From Viridothelium virens (taxonomy: Eukaryota > Ascomycota > Dothideomycetes > Trypetheliales > Trypetheliaceae), in assembly GCA_010094025.1 (NCBI GenBank), contig ML991843.1, forward strand, positions 62,001 to 126,000: a stretch of 64,000 nt of DNA, given 5' to 3'. The position numbers and the translations under genes are program-made. Under the pieces are notes generated by a model. The model was given only the letters and a program-made list of their open reading frames with translations, was not told the DNA's origin and made no database searches. Shown one piece after another: positions 34,399-46,674 of this stretch (positions are counted from its first letter, which is position 1; each line of letters starts with the position of its first letter).

Positions 34399-35209
34399 AT
34401 GTCTGGCATTGGACGACTTGCGGGAAAGACTGCACTTATTACTGGAGGCTCCAAGGGTATGCATTCTGCATTATTCAATCAATGCCGGCTTCATTGTTCT
34501 CACGGATCTCTGACTACTTCCAGGTATTGGCAAAGCTACTGCTTTGAAGCTTGCTAAAGAAGGGGCCAATGTTGTTATCAACTATTCGTCCGACGCTGGT
34601 CCAGCCAACGAAGTCGTGAAAGTCATTGGCGAAGATCGCGCCCTGGCCATCAAAGCCGATGCAGGGGACGTCAATGACATTGAAAAAATGGTTCAGACTA
34701 CCATCGAACGCTTCCAAAAAATCGACATCCTCATTCCCAATGCTGGCGTCCTGTACAATAAGGATCTCGAGAACACGACCGAGCGTGACTTTGACGTCAG
34801 CATGAGACTAAATGTCAAGGGACCGTACTTTCTTGCTCAGAAAGCTGCACCGCATATGGGGGAGAATTCCCACATCATCTTTATCTCCACCTCCCTTTGC
34901 GCCCTGTCACAGGTCACCCCAAATTACTTGATTTATCTTACCACCAAGGGTGCCATAGAGCAGATGGTACACGTCCTGAATAAGGACCTCGGTCGTAAGC
35001 ACATCTACGTCAATGCTATTGCGCCTGGTCCCACTGGGACGGATCTCTTCTATGAGGGCAAAAGTGAGCAAACGCTTAAGGCAATTGCGGGTTATTCCCC
35101 TCACAACAGGATTGGGACGCCTGAGGATATTGCCGAGAACATCGCTTGGCTCAGTGGAAGTAGGTGGATTGCGGGCCAGATTGTCAGGGTTAACGGTGGC
35201 ATGACTTGA
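34399..35209 (+). CDS. Short-chain dehydrogenase/reductase, intact
   Basis: Exons 34399-34456 and 34524-35209 give 247 residues, the classical SDR length. The cofactor loop is TGGSKGIG (15-22), followed by NYSSDAG, where lack of Asp after beta-2 favours NADPH. The IPNAGV strand and active site IFISTSLCALSQ ... YLTTK (Tyr157, Lys161) are complete. The end INGG-type tail reads VRVNGGMT. The closest style is that of mould polyketide ketoreductases (versicolorin or hydroxynaphthalene reductase type), but no polyketide synthase is in the window, so the substrate stays open. It converges on uS8m with 328 nt between them. Confidence 0.92.
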
Positions 35210-35537
35210 GTTCAATCGTCCAAAAGAGGAGGGCTTCCAGAGTACAGATACGTCTGAATACTATATAAGCCTCAACAGAGACATTGGTCGGTCTATTCTC
35301 CCCACTGTGTTATGCACAACTTCTCTTGTGACTTTATATCTCCCCCCTCCACGTAGTAATATCGTAGATCCCCATAGGCGAATCTTGCTCATTTGAAGGC
35401 CTCTAGACCTCCGTCTCCGAAAATGCGATGCAAGTCCATAGTATCCCAACGCCAAGCGGGGAATATCACCAATGCAAATATATAAATATGCTACAAGCAA
35501 CACAACCTCTTTCCGCATCCCCTCCCGACCCCATCCC
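35210..35537. other. Convergent 3' region, SDR and uS8m
   Basis: 328 nt with both 3' UTRs; no gene seen. Confidence 0.5.
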
Positions 35538-36119
35538 TCAATTCACCCTACACAACACCAACCCCCCCACCTTCCTCTCCACACACTCCCTCGCCTCCAA
35601 CACGCCCTTATCCGTCGACACAAACAGACACTCCCCCGGCCTCGTCAACCCCTTCACATACCCGGCCTCCCTCCCCCTCACAATCCGCCCAATATCCAGC
35701 GAACTCAGCTGAATCCTCTGCTTCGGCTTACTGACCATCTTCATCTCACTCAGCACGGGCTGGCTATTCCAGTACTTGAGCCCCAGCCACAGCCGGCGCG
35801 TCGCCACGTTCTCCTGCGTCACCGTCGCCTCCTCCACCAGCGCCTCGAGGTGCGCGTCTGCGCTATTGCTGCCCTCGTGCGCGGTCCGCAGATACGACAC
35901 TGCGTCGGCGGAGGCGGGCAAAGGCTCGCCGGTGTGGAGCGTGCTGGTGTCCGGGGGGGAGGGTCCGCCGCGCAGGACGGTGGACAGGAAGCCTTGTTTT
36001 TGCAGGTTGAGGCAGATGCTGAGGTGCAGGTTTGTTGAGGGGATGGAGGTTAGGCCGAGGCGCGCTTTCGAGGCGTTTTGGAGGTGGGAGCAGACGTGGG
36101 AGAGGTTGACGAGGGACAT
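35538..36119 (-). CDS. MRPS8: Mitochondrial small-subunit ribosomal protein uS8m
   Basis: Single-exon gene of 193 residues. The start MSLVNLSHVCSHLQNASKA is the standard fungal uS8m opening, with no separate cleavable presequence. The C-terminal half holds the uS8 core: KPKQRIQLSSLDIGRIVRGR, then ECLFVSTDKGVLEARE and the end VGGLVLCRV. It binds 16S-like mitochondrial rRNA in the central domain of the small subunit. Compared with the roughly 155-residue yeast protein there is an insertion rich in Ala/Glu in the middle (around SYLRTAHEGSNSADAH), usual in moulds. Longer upstream reading lacks an ATG in the right context, so 36119 is the start. Confidence 0.92.
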   Translation of the reverse strand: MSLVNLSHVCSHLQNASKARLGLTSIPSTNLHLSICLNLQKQGFLSTVLRGGPSPPDTSTLHTGEPLPASADAVSYLRTAHEGSNSADAHLEALVEEATVTQENVATRRLWLGLKYWNSQPVLSEMKMVSKPKQRIQLSSLDIGRIVRGREAGYVKGLTRPGECLFVSTDKGVLEARECVERKVGGLVLCRVN

Positions 36120-36730
36120 TATGTGGTTGATAGTGGTCGTGGTGAGATGGGATGAGATGGGATGGGTGAGGTGAGACGAGGGCGGGCCCTTAGAGGGCCT
36201 GGTCGGTAGGTTGTTCCCAATGATATAGTCGAAGTCGAGTTGTGGTACTGAGCGATGGTGTTCAGCTGAAAGGCATAATGGTGATTGAAGAGTTTGGTTG
36301 GTTAAGGTGACCACTCAAGAAAGTCCGATGTCTTTCGTCACGTTGCACAGTCGAACGGGGAATTTCTCGACGGAAAAAGTAAAAGCGAGTTCGGTCCGCC
36401 AAGCGAACACCAGGATTTGGCGCTGGATCCCTGCTCGTATCCTGAAGGGTACAGATGGCCGCACGTCAGCCTGGACCCCTCAAGACCCAACCCAGCTTCT
36501 GTGCTCGATGATTGGAGCTTCAGGCGCTCCAGCGCTCTCGCTCAGCGCCTCCCGCTCGTGAACCTGCGTGTACGTAGTGTCTACTGCTTAGTATATACCC
36601 ATGATTGCTTCCTACGCTGTTCCTTCCTTCTTTTTCTTGCTTCTGTAGAGACTCATTCTTTTCGTCTCTTTTGACCCTCTTTCGCGTCTGGATGACAAGC
36701 GCTCAAGGTTGGGCTGACCAGAGGTCCACA
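36120..36730. promoter_or_regulatory. Divergent promoter region, uS8m / PH-like gene
   Basis: 611 nt between two divergent start codons. Short GATGGGAT repeats at about 36140-36165 near the uS8m start. Both promoters must lie here. Confidence 0.5.
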
Positions 36731-38490
36731 ATGCCTCAATTACTCGGCGAAGTCTCTCTCCTGACTCTGTACGACAGTACCAGAATGCTTGAGTGAATCA
36801 TGTGAGGCTAACATTCTATCCGTAGCTTCGCAGACGTCCATTATTACTTCAGTCCACCTACGGCAAATCCCCCGCATCACCGTTTCGAGAAGGGATCTTA
36901 CGTTTACCTGTTTCACAATCCTGCGCAGCATCAAGGCCGAATTGAGATTGCGAATAATGCTGGAACGGCAGAACAAGATGCATTTGCGGGCTGTAAGCTA
37001 CAGTGAAGCTCAATTGCTATCAGTGGGATGCGCTAATCTATAATTTAGCCCTCGCCAATGTCCAGATCAAATATTCTTACCGACATCCTACGCTCTTCAC
37101 AATTGTGGTCGACCCAAGCGGCATGAGTTCACTATCAGGTCCATCGGCAAATGCAGACCCGAACAGTACGCGACAATGGCACCTCCCTGCACCAGATCCT
37201 CGAAACGAGGGAAACTACCTCTTCAGGTTGAACGAGATAGACATCTATTTTTGGACAATGGATGATGCATCTACTTTTCTGGACAACATGAAACGAGTGC
37301 TACAGGCATATCAAATCTCTATTCGTGATTCTCCTACCCCTCTCTCGGAACATCGCAATACTATGAGCTCAGTAGTCCAGAAGCTTGAGCAGGTAGCAGT
37401 TACCAAGCCTTTCCAAGGCAGGAGGAGCGACAGCCTCAGCACAAACCAATCATCCGGTGCGCCAAGCATGACCAGGGGAACAACGGCATCTTCACCCCCA
37501 GCTGAGTCACAGAACGTATTCGTTCCCATGGCATACAACCCAGCAGCTCCAGCAGCACCCGAACCAATTAAACACCGCGAGAAGACACCGCCACCTATTG
37601 ATGGTGAGGACGGCACAGGTCTTGCCGCTGCTGCCATGCATGATCAAGCGCAGATGCATGCAACCCATCAATGGGCAAATCCATACGCTCAAGCACACCC
37701 CCAAATCCAACAACCCGGCTATTTCTCTGGACAGCCCCAAAGACAGACCTCCGCCTCATCAATGCCACCACCCCCACCCCCAACCCTCAACGGAAGCGTA
37801 TCGCCAGGCAACCTCCAACGCTCCGGGACCTTCCCTCCACCACCACCCTCACAAATCTCCTCCACATCCCAAGTCTCCACCCCCCAAGGCTACCCCTACG
37901 CCCCCAGCTCCATCGGCTCACCCCCACCCTCCTCCGACCCCAACTCCCACTACAACAACCACTATGCCCCGGCGCGTCACCCGTCTCAAACCTCTCAATC
38001 CTCGTACACCTCCACAACCTACCCTCCCTCCCAGCCATACGCCCCAACCCCGAACTACACGCCCGGCGCCCCCTCCTCCCCCCCTCAACCCTCCACCGGC
38101 CCTACAACGCCCAGCCTCAGCATCCCCACCTACTCCCCCGTCCCCAGCCAAGGCCAGCCCACCTCCACCCCGCTGCCCCCAGGCGGCTACTCGCAGTACT
38201 CGTACGCGCAGTCGCAGCCGCAGCCCGACGGCTTCAGCACCAGCAGCGGCACAACGATGACGGGCCCGCCGCATATCCAGCCGGACCACGCGTACCTGGT
38301 GCATCAGCAGGCGTACCGGCCGACGGAGGCGGAGGCGGGCGCGCACGCGCAGGCGAGGCTGCAGCAGCCGGGGCCGCCGCTGGGGGCGACTGGTGGGGCG
38401 GCGGCGGGGAATGGGAAGTTTGAGGCGAGGGTGGATCGTGTGGAGAAGGGGGTGGGGAGGTTTTTGAAGAAGTTGGATAAGAAGTTGTGA
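36731..38490 (+). CDS. Fungal protein with PH-like N-terminus and Pro-rich body
   Basis: Exons 36731-36768, 36826-36992 and 37049-38490 give 548 residues. The N-terminal 170 residues look folded, with alternating strands (DVHYYFSPPTANPPHHRFEK, then YVYLFHN, IEIANNAG, FTIVVDPSG, then IDIYFWTMDDASTFLDNM), in the manner of a PH/GRAM-like barrel. The middle is rich in Pro, Ser, Gln and Tyr and probably disordered; the last 25 residues are a Lys-rich amphipathic helix (VEKGVGRFLKKLDKKL). The donor GTACGA at 36769 was chosen because the other candidate at 36793 leaves a 33-nt intron. I do not recognise a named family and infer no function. Confidence 0.83.
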
Positions 38491-39176
38491 GGGAGGGAGG
38501 AGAGGCGTTCAAGGGGGTGGCTTGGATTGCCCTATCTAGAGTGCGTTGGGATCACGTGGAATGATATCCAGGGAGTTTTTGGGGGGGGTATGTGGTTTGC
38601 GTGAGGCGTTTTCGTTTGGGCTGTTGCGATTGGTTTCTGAGGATGTGCTTGGTTCGGATTGATTGATGGGATGATATCCAAAGATATTGTTTCTGGTGAT
38701 TACGTATCAGGTCTGCGATTCTGTATCGATATCCATATACTACCCTAGTATTAAAGTGCGCTAATTGAGGTATATGAAGCTCCTTCTTTTGGCCTAATCG
38801 ACGGATGTGTATCTACGGCCGTCAATTCTTGATAGCCAACAGTAGGAAATACTGTGGCTCCTAGCATGATTCAAGTAAATCTTGAACCAGTCGTAAAGTT
38901 TCGTCTTATTTCTCCACCAGACAAATAGATCTAACCAGATCGATGTTTGCAGAAGAAGCATTGCTCCATGAGCTCTTCTATCAGAACAAGTTATGGCGTT
39001 CTTATTTGCTGAACCAAAGTTCTCAGAAACAGTGCCATAGGAATGCAGGTAGTTGGGCCTCTCATCCATGAATGTGTCCGAATTGGGTAATTTCCGGGCA
39101 TGGTTCCGCAAAAAAGTTGCGCTTCCTCTCCCCTTCAGTCTGTTTCACCACCAATTGCTCACCACACGAGAGTTCA
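38491..39176. other. Intergenic, 0.7 kb
   Basis: 3' UTR of the PH-like gene and promoter of homoisocitrate dehydrogenase. A run of 8 G at about 38580. No gene seen. Confidence 0.5.
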
Positions 39177-40304
<1,128 letters not shown>

Positions 40305-41411
40305 CAGTCCAATCTAAAATTCATCGAGGCGTCTCAAAATATCTGCAATCGGGCCAGACCTGATCGACCAAGTACGAGTTTGTATTCACTCATCTCTCAG
40401 ATTACCATCATGAAGGTCAACTTCAAGACCCTCTATTTGGAGCTTCCGATGATAGATTCGGTCCGAAAATACCCAGTAATGCGCTGGTCAAGGACATCGA
40501 GACGAGCACGAATAAAATTCTCCACCTTCGAGAGACCAAGGGGTTTCGGACGACAGTCATTCCCTTAATGAACTATTCCTGGGGATCCAGGTCATCGAAT
40601 TGTGCAATTTGGTGCTCAGTTTGGTGTGCTTCTGCTGGTGATCTCGAAGGATCAAATTCAAACGGACAAGGACTTCGCACCAAAATACCAACAGTCGCCC
40701 ACTTCCTCATCGGGTAACCAGCTTGGAAAAGATGGTGTTGAGATTTCAAAGACTGGGTTGATGCATACCTACGTATCCGGCAATGGCTCCCACACTCGGT
40801 CGCATTAGCTTCTACTCGATCGCCGATTTCTGCAAGCTGTGAATAGAGACCTCGAATGCAGTCGATCGCAAATATGGTCCTGAGTATGGAGGTTTGCAAT
40901 CATCTCGAATATAAGGCAGTAACTTATCGTGACTCAGCATGCGGATGACGGAAAAACGGAGACTCAGCCCGACTGAACTACTAACACGTAAACACTCGTG
41001 GAAGGAGCGTTCGTTTGTCTGTCACCTGCGTGACTGGACACGCGACTGACAGAGAGACGATGGGAAGGTGGGAAGGTGGGAAGGTCTCTTCCGGCCGGGT
41101 TCAGTACGACGCGGTCAGGTCAGGGTCCAGGCGCGTCATTGGGATGAAACCAGAATGCCCCACGTCATAACGCGCACTGTATCACATGTAACTCACTCAA
41201 GCAACTGTTGATTCACCCACCTCCAAAGCAAAAGCTCTGTGCAGGTACTCACTCCCCTAGCCCAAATATATAGCAGGTAAGCTTTTCTTTGTCCCTTTCC
41301 GAGTCCTTGCTTTTGACAAATAACTTCCGTACAACTTCAATTCAGTCCTTCACGTCAGTTCTTCACTTCTATACGAAACTTCTGAATTCTTGCGCATCCA
41401 CGCCCCTTACA
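40305..41411. other. Intergenic, 1.1 kb
   Basis: No gene recognised. Three tandem 8-bp units (TGGGAAGG) at 41061-41084. A TATA-like AAATATATAG at about 41264-41273 lies about 140 nt before the DUF1769 start. Confidence 0.5.
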
Positions 41412-42646
41412 ATGACACGATCACTCACCCTTCTGCCTAACAGGCGCAAGAGATTTGAGAAGATGGCTCATAGATTTGTTCTCCGGGTCACAGGTGGCCC
41501 GGCATACGATCCTTCAACGCATACTACCATTCCCGTCAATTCGCAAAAGCCCACCAAAATTTCCAACGAGCACATTGATGCCACTGTCGATGTGAATATC
41601 CAAGGCTATCGTGGCCTTCCTCATGGCTCTCCCAATACTTCGCCCTATTTCTCGAGCCCTGAGCACAAGGCCGATCTATACAACATATCCTTCAACTTCA
41701 CTCCCAAAACTTCAATCTCAGGTAATGACCTGGTCTTTGGCAATGACTTCGACCACCCTATCCGCGACCGCCTACCTCCTGGATTTTCAACCGCGTTCAA
41801 TATTGTGAAGTGGATGATCGACCCTGGCCTAGATGGCGATCCATATGCCGATGAGCCCTACCTGTACGGGCCGCTCCTGAGTAGTATCAACATTCTCGAG
41901 ATAGGTGAGAAGGAGAGAGAAAAGGAAGTCGAGAACACCGAGGAGGACGAAGACGACATACTGGATGAGGGAGCTGTAGGCAGCGGGGAGGAGGTGCGGC
42001 AGCAAAGTGGGATGCCGGATGATGCAAAAACGAGGAAGAAATATTACCTAACGGAGGCGAACAGAAAGAACTTCACATTTGAGGAAGGGAGGGAATATAA
42101 ATGTGATTTCTTCAACCCTTACCTGGATTTTAATGGTAAGTAAAGCATTCGGACTGTTCGGCACGAGAGGTAAAATGGGACTTTTGCTAACTAAACATGT
42201 CCGTAGAGTTCAGCCTTTGCCTTCCTGGCTTCCACATCAACATCATCAAATACTGGGACGGTCAACCACTTCGGTATCATCCACCTTTTATTCTACTGTT
42301 TGCTCTCATATTACACATCCATACGCTTGATCTTTAAGCCAAACATGAGCTTCATTCGCCTACGTTCTTCTTCGCCCCCCATTTTCTTTCGTAGAAATCT
42401 TCTGACTTGCTAATCTCAGCGATCACTCGCTTAGATACGTTCTCCGCAACAAAGCAACCGGCGACTTGCTCTTCGTTCTCGTATTCACACTCGTTCCCGC
42501 TGAAGAAGCGGCGAAGGAAGGTGAGAAAGCAGAGCAGACGCCTGAGAATGGTAAGGCCTTTTTTTTAACAATACACGGGTAGAGGAGAGTTACTAATAGG
42601 CACTCGAACAGAAAAGGCAGACGACGCCGAGAATGATCTCGACTAA
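41412..42646 (+). CDS. DUF1769 family protein
   Basis: Exons 41412-42135, 42207-42273, 42435-42550 and 42612-42646 give 313 residues. The family core is visible: FVLRVTGGPAYDPSTHTTIPVN, then PYFSSPEHKADLYNISFNF, then GNDFDHPIRDRLPPGFSTAF, and over the splice joints EFSLCLPGFHINIIKYWDGQPLRYVLRN and LLFVLVFTLV. An acidic segment (about 175-215, NTEEDEDD) interrupts it. No catalytic residues are known for the family. An in-frame ATG at 41463 (MAHRFVLRV) sits right at the conserved core and could be the true start. Intron 2 (161 nt) is longer than the others. Confidence 0.9.
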
Positions 42647-43392
42647 TACGTGGTGACGTGCATCCAACCCCGCTTGAGTATCCTTAGACAGCATATCTTT
42701 CAGCACTGCACTGGCGTTCGACATAGTGAGAAGCTAGCTGGATCATCGGTATCCTGGCTTAGGCTCAGGCTTTTAGCGTTGCCAGCACCCTCTCGAAGTG
42801 CCATTTTTACTACACAAGTTAATGTACATATTTCCGCAAGCTTTCGTTCTAGATATCGGCCGAAGACAGTTGGAGAAAACCCCGGATTCAAGAGATGAAA
42901 GATGAGCGCTGCAGCAAGGAGTTTGGTCAGGTGGGTGGAGGACATGTGAGGATACGTCTTCCAAAGACCTGACGCTTAAGTCGTAAGATATGGAAACACA
43001 ACACAGACGATTATGAGAAACGAGCTATAGAGACGAGCACGCTGATGCTGTCATAGATAAGAAATGAATTTGTCTATTAATGATTACTCCCAGGGCCCAT
43101 CCTCCCGCTTGTTTAGGTTGATTTGAAAGAGAAGTTCTAGACAATACCATCTTCATCATTACTCTTACCTTAACTCCCGCCGTCATGACCCGCCTTCCCA
43201 AAAAAAAAAAAAGAAATAACCAAACCTAGATACAAAGGAGAAATAGTCGACAGACTCTCATTGCCACCAATTTGGCCCCTGCTCCAACACATCATCTCAC
43301 TCTCTAACTCCCAAGACGCTTTCCAATCCTCTGAATCAGCCAGAACACAAGACAATGGTGCACTCCTACACCATCCTTCTTGACGCACGAGC
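42647..43392. other. Convergent 3' region, 0.75 kb
   Basis: Between the convergent DUF1769 and coiled-coil genes. A run of 13 A at 43200-43212. No gene seen. Confidence 0.5.
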
Positions 43393-46300
43393 TCAAGGAG
43401 AGCCAATCGAATCCGACGACGCCATCCCCACGCCACTGTCACGTATCAATTTCCTCGAGCTTCGTCGTACCTTCCGTACTGCCGGACTGTCCTCAAAATG
43501 AGGTAGGTCCGGTAATTTCATATCCTCCTTCTGCTCCTTTTCCACTCCAGGCATCGCGTCAACGTCTATGTCAGTCGTATCGACGTCATGCAATAGAGTA
43601 TGACCCAACACCTCAACATCCAGCTCCTTCTGTCCTGTCCCCTTGACCAAAGCATCAAAGCCTTGTTTGATCGTGGTCACGGCATCCTTTGAACCCTTGA
43701 CCATCTGCACTAACCTCATCTTCAAGTCTCTATTATCAGCACTCAGCTCGTGGATCTCTTCGTCCCTCGCCCACAGAGTATCCTTCCACTCTTGAATCTC
43801 CTCATCCCTCTTCTTCACTGCAGCATCGAGCCGCGACTCAAGGTCTTTGAATCTCGCGTCCCACTCTTCGACGTCCTTTCCTCTCGCTGCCAGCTCCTCC
43901 CTCAACCTCGCGATCGTATTCGCGCTCGTGTTCTGCGAATCTAACATCGCCTCCGCCTCTGCCTCGACCCTTCTCTCTAGCGACGCCTTTTCAGCCCGCA
44001 ACTGTTCCCCGCTCTCGCGCTCATTTTCAAGCGCATGTTGCAACTCATCAATGTGCTCATTGCGTGTGCGGACAGCATCGGCGTTCTGAGCCGCGGTGTC
44101 CTGTGCTGCGTGCTCAAGTATCGCAACGTTATTTGTGAGGGTGTTGATATCAGTGTTGGCGTTATGCAGGTCAGCACGAAGGGAAGACGTCTCTTTTCGG
44201 TTCTGCTTCTTGAGGCTCTCGAGGTCAGCGGTGATGGTGTTAAGGCGGGAGGTGGTGTTGGCGAGTTGATCGCCAAGGTCGATAAGGTCGGTGGCTTGAG
44301 ATTGAATGATGTCGTCCTTTTCTCTGAGGGCATCGGCCATATCTTGTTCGGTTCCCGCGAGCTCAGTTTCGAGGCCGGTCTTCTCATCTTGGAGCTTAGC
44401 GATGCGCTGCGCAAGCTCCTTGCGGTGCTCTGTTTCGTTGTTGAGGTCTTGACGGAGACCATTCTCGACTTGCGCGGCTTTGGTGTTGAGATCTTTGAGG
44501 GCTTCTTCCTTGGCGACTTGCAGTTCAAAGATCTTTTGACGCAACTCATTCGCCAGGACGCCACGATGATTGATCTCATTTTCTAGCCTTGAGACTTTCT
44601 CGTTGGCGTCATCAAGTGCCGCCTCGGCGCTTTCACGTTGACAACGCTCTGTGCTGTGGATTTGCTTCACCTTTGTTAGCGCTGCTCTCGTCTCTTCTAG
44701 AGTGGATTCGGAATCAGCAATCTGTTCCTGGAGGCCTTTGATGAAAGTCTGTTTCGTTGCAACTTCGTTTTCAGCCACCTCGCGCTGAGAAGTTTGCGTA
44801 CTGGCTTCGTCGACTGCATCAGCAAGTTGGGCTTTCAGTATATCGACGCGAGCTCCTTCTTCTTCTAGCCTGAGCTCCAGAGCAGTAATACTTGCCGTTT
44901 TGGTATAAATCTCAGCCTCAGCAATGGCTAGATGTTGTTTCTCAGTCTCAAGTGATTGGTTCAATATGCCGATCTGCGTCTCGTGATCCCTGTTAATGTT
45001 TTGAATTTGGTCTTCGTGATCCTTCTCCTGCCGCGATATGAGGAGTTCCAACTTCTTGACCTCATCCCTATAGCTGTCAAGAGCTGCACGTAATTTTTCA
45101 AGGTCACGAGACTGCTGTTGAGTTTCCTGTTCGAGGGCCACGCTGTATTCTGCCTTTTCCTGGAGCAGCATATCACGTTCATCAATTACGCGTTGCAAGC
45201 TTGCCGTAAGCTCATCCAGTTCGACAATACGCCTTCCTTTCTGTTCGTTGCTGCCATCGAGGTCACGCCATTGAGTCTCTAGCATCTGCTGGCGGATGTC
45301 CATGTCGGTCAACTTGTCCAGGAGACCGTTGCACTGAGTCTCCAGAAGCACCTTCATATTTTTATGATCCAGAAGTTTCGCCTCAGATTCTCTCTGACAT
45401 TCAAGCAGGTGACACAACTGCTGCTCGAGGTGTGTCAGAAGCGTCCTGTTTGAAGTAATGTTCGAGATTGAATTGGGAAGCACATCTTCTAGTCTGGCCC
45501 GGGTTTGATCGAAAGCATCGCGAATGGAACGAACAACCATAACTGCGCTTGGGATCTCACCATCATTGGTGAAGCCGATATTAGATAGCTCGATATGTAG
45601 AATCTGGAGGTCAGACCTGACATCGCCCAATTCTCGGTTTTTGTTAACGATGGCTTGTTCAAAGTCTTCTCGCTCTTTCTGCGTCATAGGATCGTGCGAA
45701 GATATCTGCGTTGATCCATCGACAACAGCACGTTCGGGTGTCGCGAAGACGCCGTTACCAGCAATTTTCGTCCCTTTGCTCTCTAATGGGGACGTTGGAA
45801 TATCCTCAGGATCAATGAAGAGTTGCGTGTCGTCACTGTCATCGATGCTGGCATTATCTAAATCAACATTGTGAATGTGCTGTTCTTCCATTTCATGCAT
45901 CTTCTGCTTCAATGTTTTGAGCTCGTCTTCCATAGCATGAACCTTCGCCTCAGCTTCGCTACCCACATCAATACCCAATTGACGCTGGAGTTCAACTTCG
46001 AGCTGGAGGTCCTTGATTTCCTCTTTGGCCTTTGAAAGATCTTGAGCGGCTTTACGGCTCGCCTTGCGCTCTTCCCTCTGTTCGTGCTCAATGCTATTGA
46101 CCTCCTCACTAAGGTGGCTACGTCGTAATCTCCGCCGCATTCTTTCATCAATGATTGTACGAAGAGGGGAGAAGTTGAGCTCTTGAAAAGATACAGGAGA
46201 GCCGGTGAGTGTTGGAGGAAGTGAAGCTCGTTCATCGTGATGTCTATTCGCAAATTTCCTTGTTAGAAGCGGTGGTAACGACGTGCGAGAAACTTCTGAT

Positions 46301-46674
46301 GTTATCTCTGTTGAGAGCGCGGGTATGGTATCAATTTCTTGGCGCTCAGAGAAATGGACATGCTTGTCTAGCGTGTTGTCCGGTCCATCAACCTCCTCTT
46401 CATGGACATCGCCGTAGATAGTGCTGACTTGATGTGTTTCCTCAATCGATGTCTTCTTTGCTTTAGCTCCATGTGTTCGAAGCTTTTTAGGCTTTGGGCC
46501 ATGATCTTCTCCGTCTTGAGAGCGTGAGCGAGCAACGACTTCTAGTTTTATTTGTTCATGCTCCTCCGCATGGGAAGATTGTTGACTGGAAGCTGGATTA
46601 GAATCACTGGTACGGCAACGTTTCCGCTGTAGGGGACGAGCACGCTGCGTGGCCTTGCCAGCCATGGTGACCAT
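43393..46674 (-). CDS. Long coiled-coil protein
   Basis: One exon of 1093 residues from the ATG at 46674 (MVTMAGKATQ), or three fewer from 46665. The first 200 residues are basic and polar with KPKKLRTHGAKAKK, a likely nuclear signal. A conserved-looking block RMRRRLRRSHLSEEVNSIEH starts the rod. From about 250 to 1010 nearly every seventh-residue pattern fits coiled coil, rich in Glu, Gln, Leu and Arg. The tail ends in RKVRRSSRKLIRDSGVGM. The frame stays open about 50 codons upstream of 46674; a CTTTCAG acceptor-like site there suggests a 5' UTR intron. I do not recognise it as a named SMC, kinesin or spindle-pole protein; a structural role in nucleus or spindle is a guess. Confidence 0.82.
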   Translation of the reverse strand: MVTMAGKATQRARPLQRKRCRTSDSNPASSQQSSHAEEHEQIKLEVVARSRSQDGEDHGPKPKKLRTHGAKAKKTSIEETHQVSTIYGDVHEEEVDGPDNTLDKHVHFSERQEIDTIPALSTEITSEVSRTSLPPLLTRKFANRHHDERASLPPTLTGSPVSFQELNFSPLRTIIDERMRRRLRRSHLSEEVNSIEHEQREERKASRKAAQDLSKAKEEIKDLQLEVELQRQLGIDVGSEAEAKVHAMEDELKTLKQKMHEMEEQHIHNVDLDNASIDDSDDTQLFIDPEDIPTSPLESKGTKIAGNGVFATPERAVVDGSTQISSHDPMTQKEREDFEQAIVNKNRELGDVRSDLQILHIELSNIGFTNDGEIPSAVMVVRSIRDAFDQTRARLEDVLPNSISNITSNRTLLTHLEQQLCHLLECQRESEAKLLDHKNMKVLLETQCNGLLDKLTDMDIRQQMLETQWRDLDGSNEQKGRRIVELDELTASLQRVIDERDMLLQEKAEYSVALEQETQQQSRDLEKLRAALDSYRDEVKKLELLISRQEKDHEDQIQNINRDHETQIGILNQSLETEKQHLAIAEAEIYTKTASITALELRLEEEGARVDILKAQLADAVDEASTQTSQREVAENEVATKQTFIKGLQEQIADSESTLEETRAALTKVKQIHSTERCQRESAEAALDDANEKVSRLENEINHRGVLANELRQKIFELQVAKEEALKDLNTKAAQVENGLRQDLNNETEHRKELAQRIAKLQDEKTGLETELAGTEQDMADALREKDDIIQSQATDLIDLGDQLANTTSRLNTITADLESLKKQNRKETSSLRADLHNANTDINTLTNNVAILEHAAQDTAAQNADAVRTRNEHIDELQHALENERESGEQLRAEKASLERRVEAEAEAMLDSQNTSANTIARLREELAARGKDVEEWDARFKDLESRLDAAVKKRDEEIQEWKDTLWARDEEIHELSADNRDLKMRLVQMVKGSKDAVTTIKQGFDALVKGTGQKELDVEVLGHTLLHDVDTTDIDVDAMPGVEKEQKEDMKLPDLPHFEDSPAVRKVRRSSRKLIRDSGVGMASSDSIGSP

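Noticed and set aside
36793-36825. 33-nt intron in the PH-like gene
   Set aside because: Too short for a fungal intron; a GTACGA donor at 36769 gives a 57-nt intron in the same phase.
37598-38423. Long overlapping Pro/Thr/His-rich frames on the plus strand
   Set aside because: Shadows of the Pro/Ser-rich PH-like gene, which has conserved ordered sequence in its own frame.
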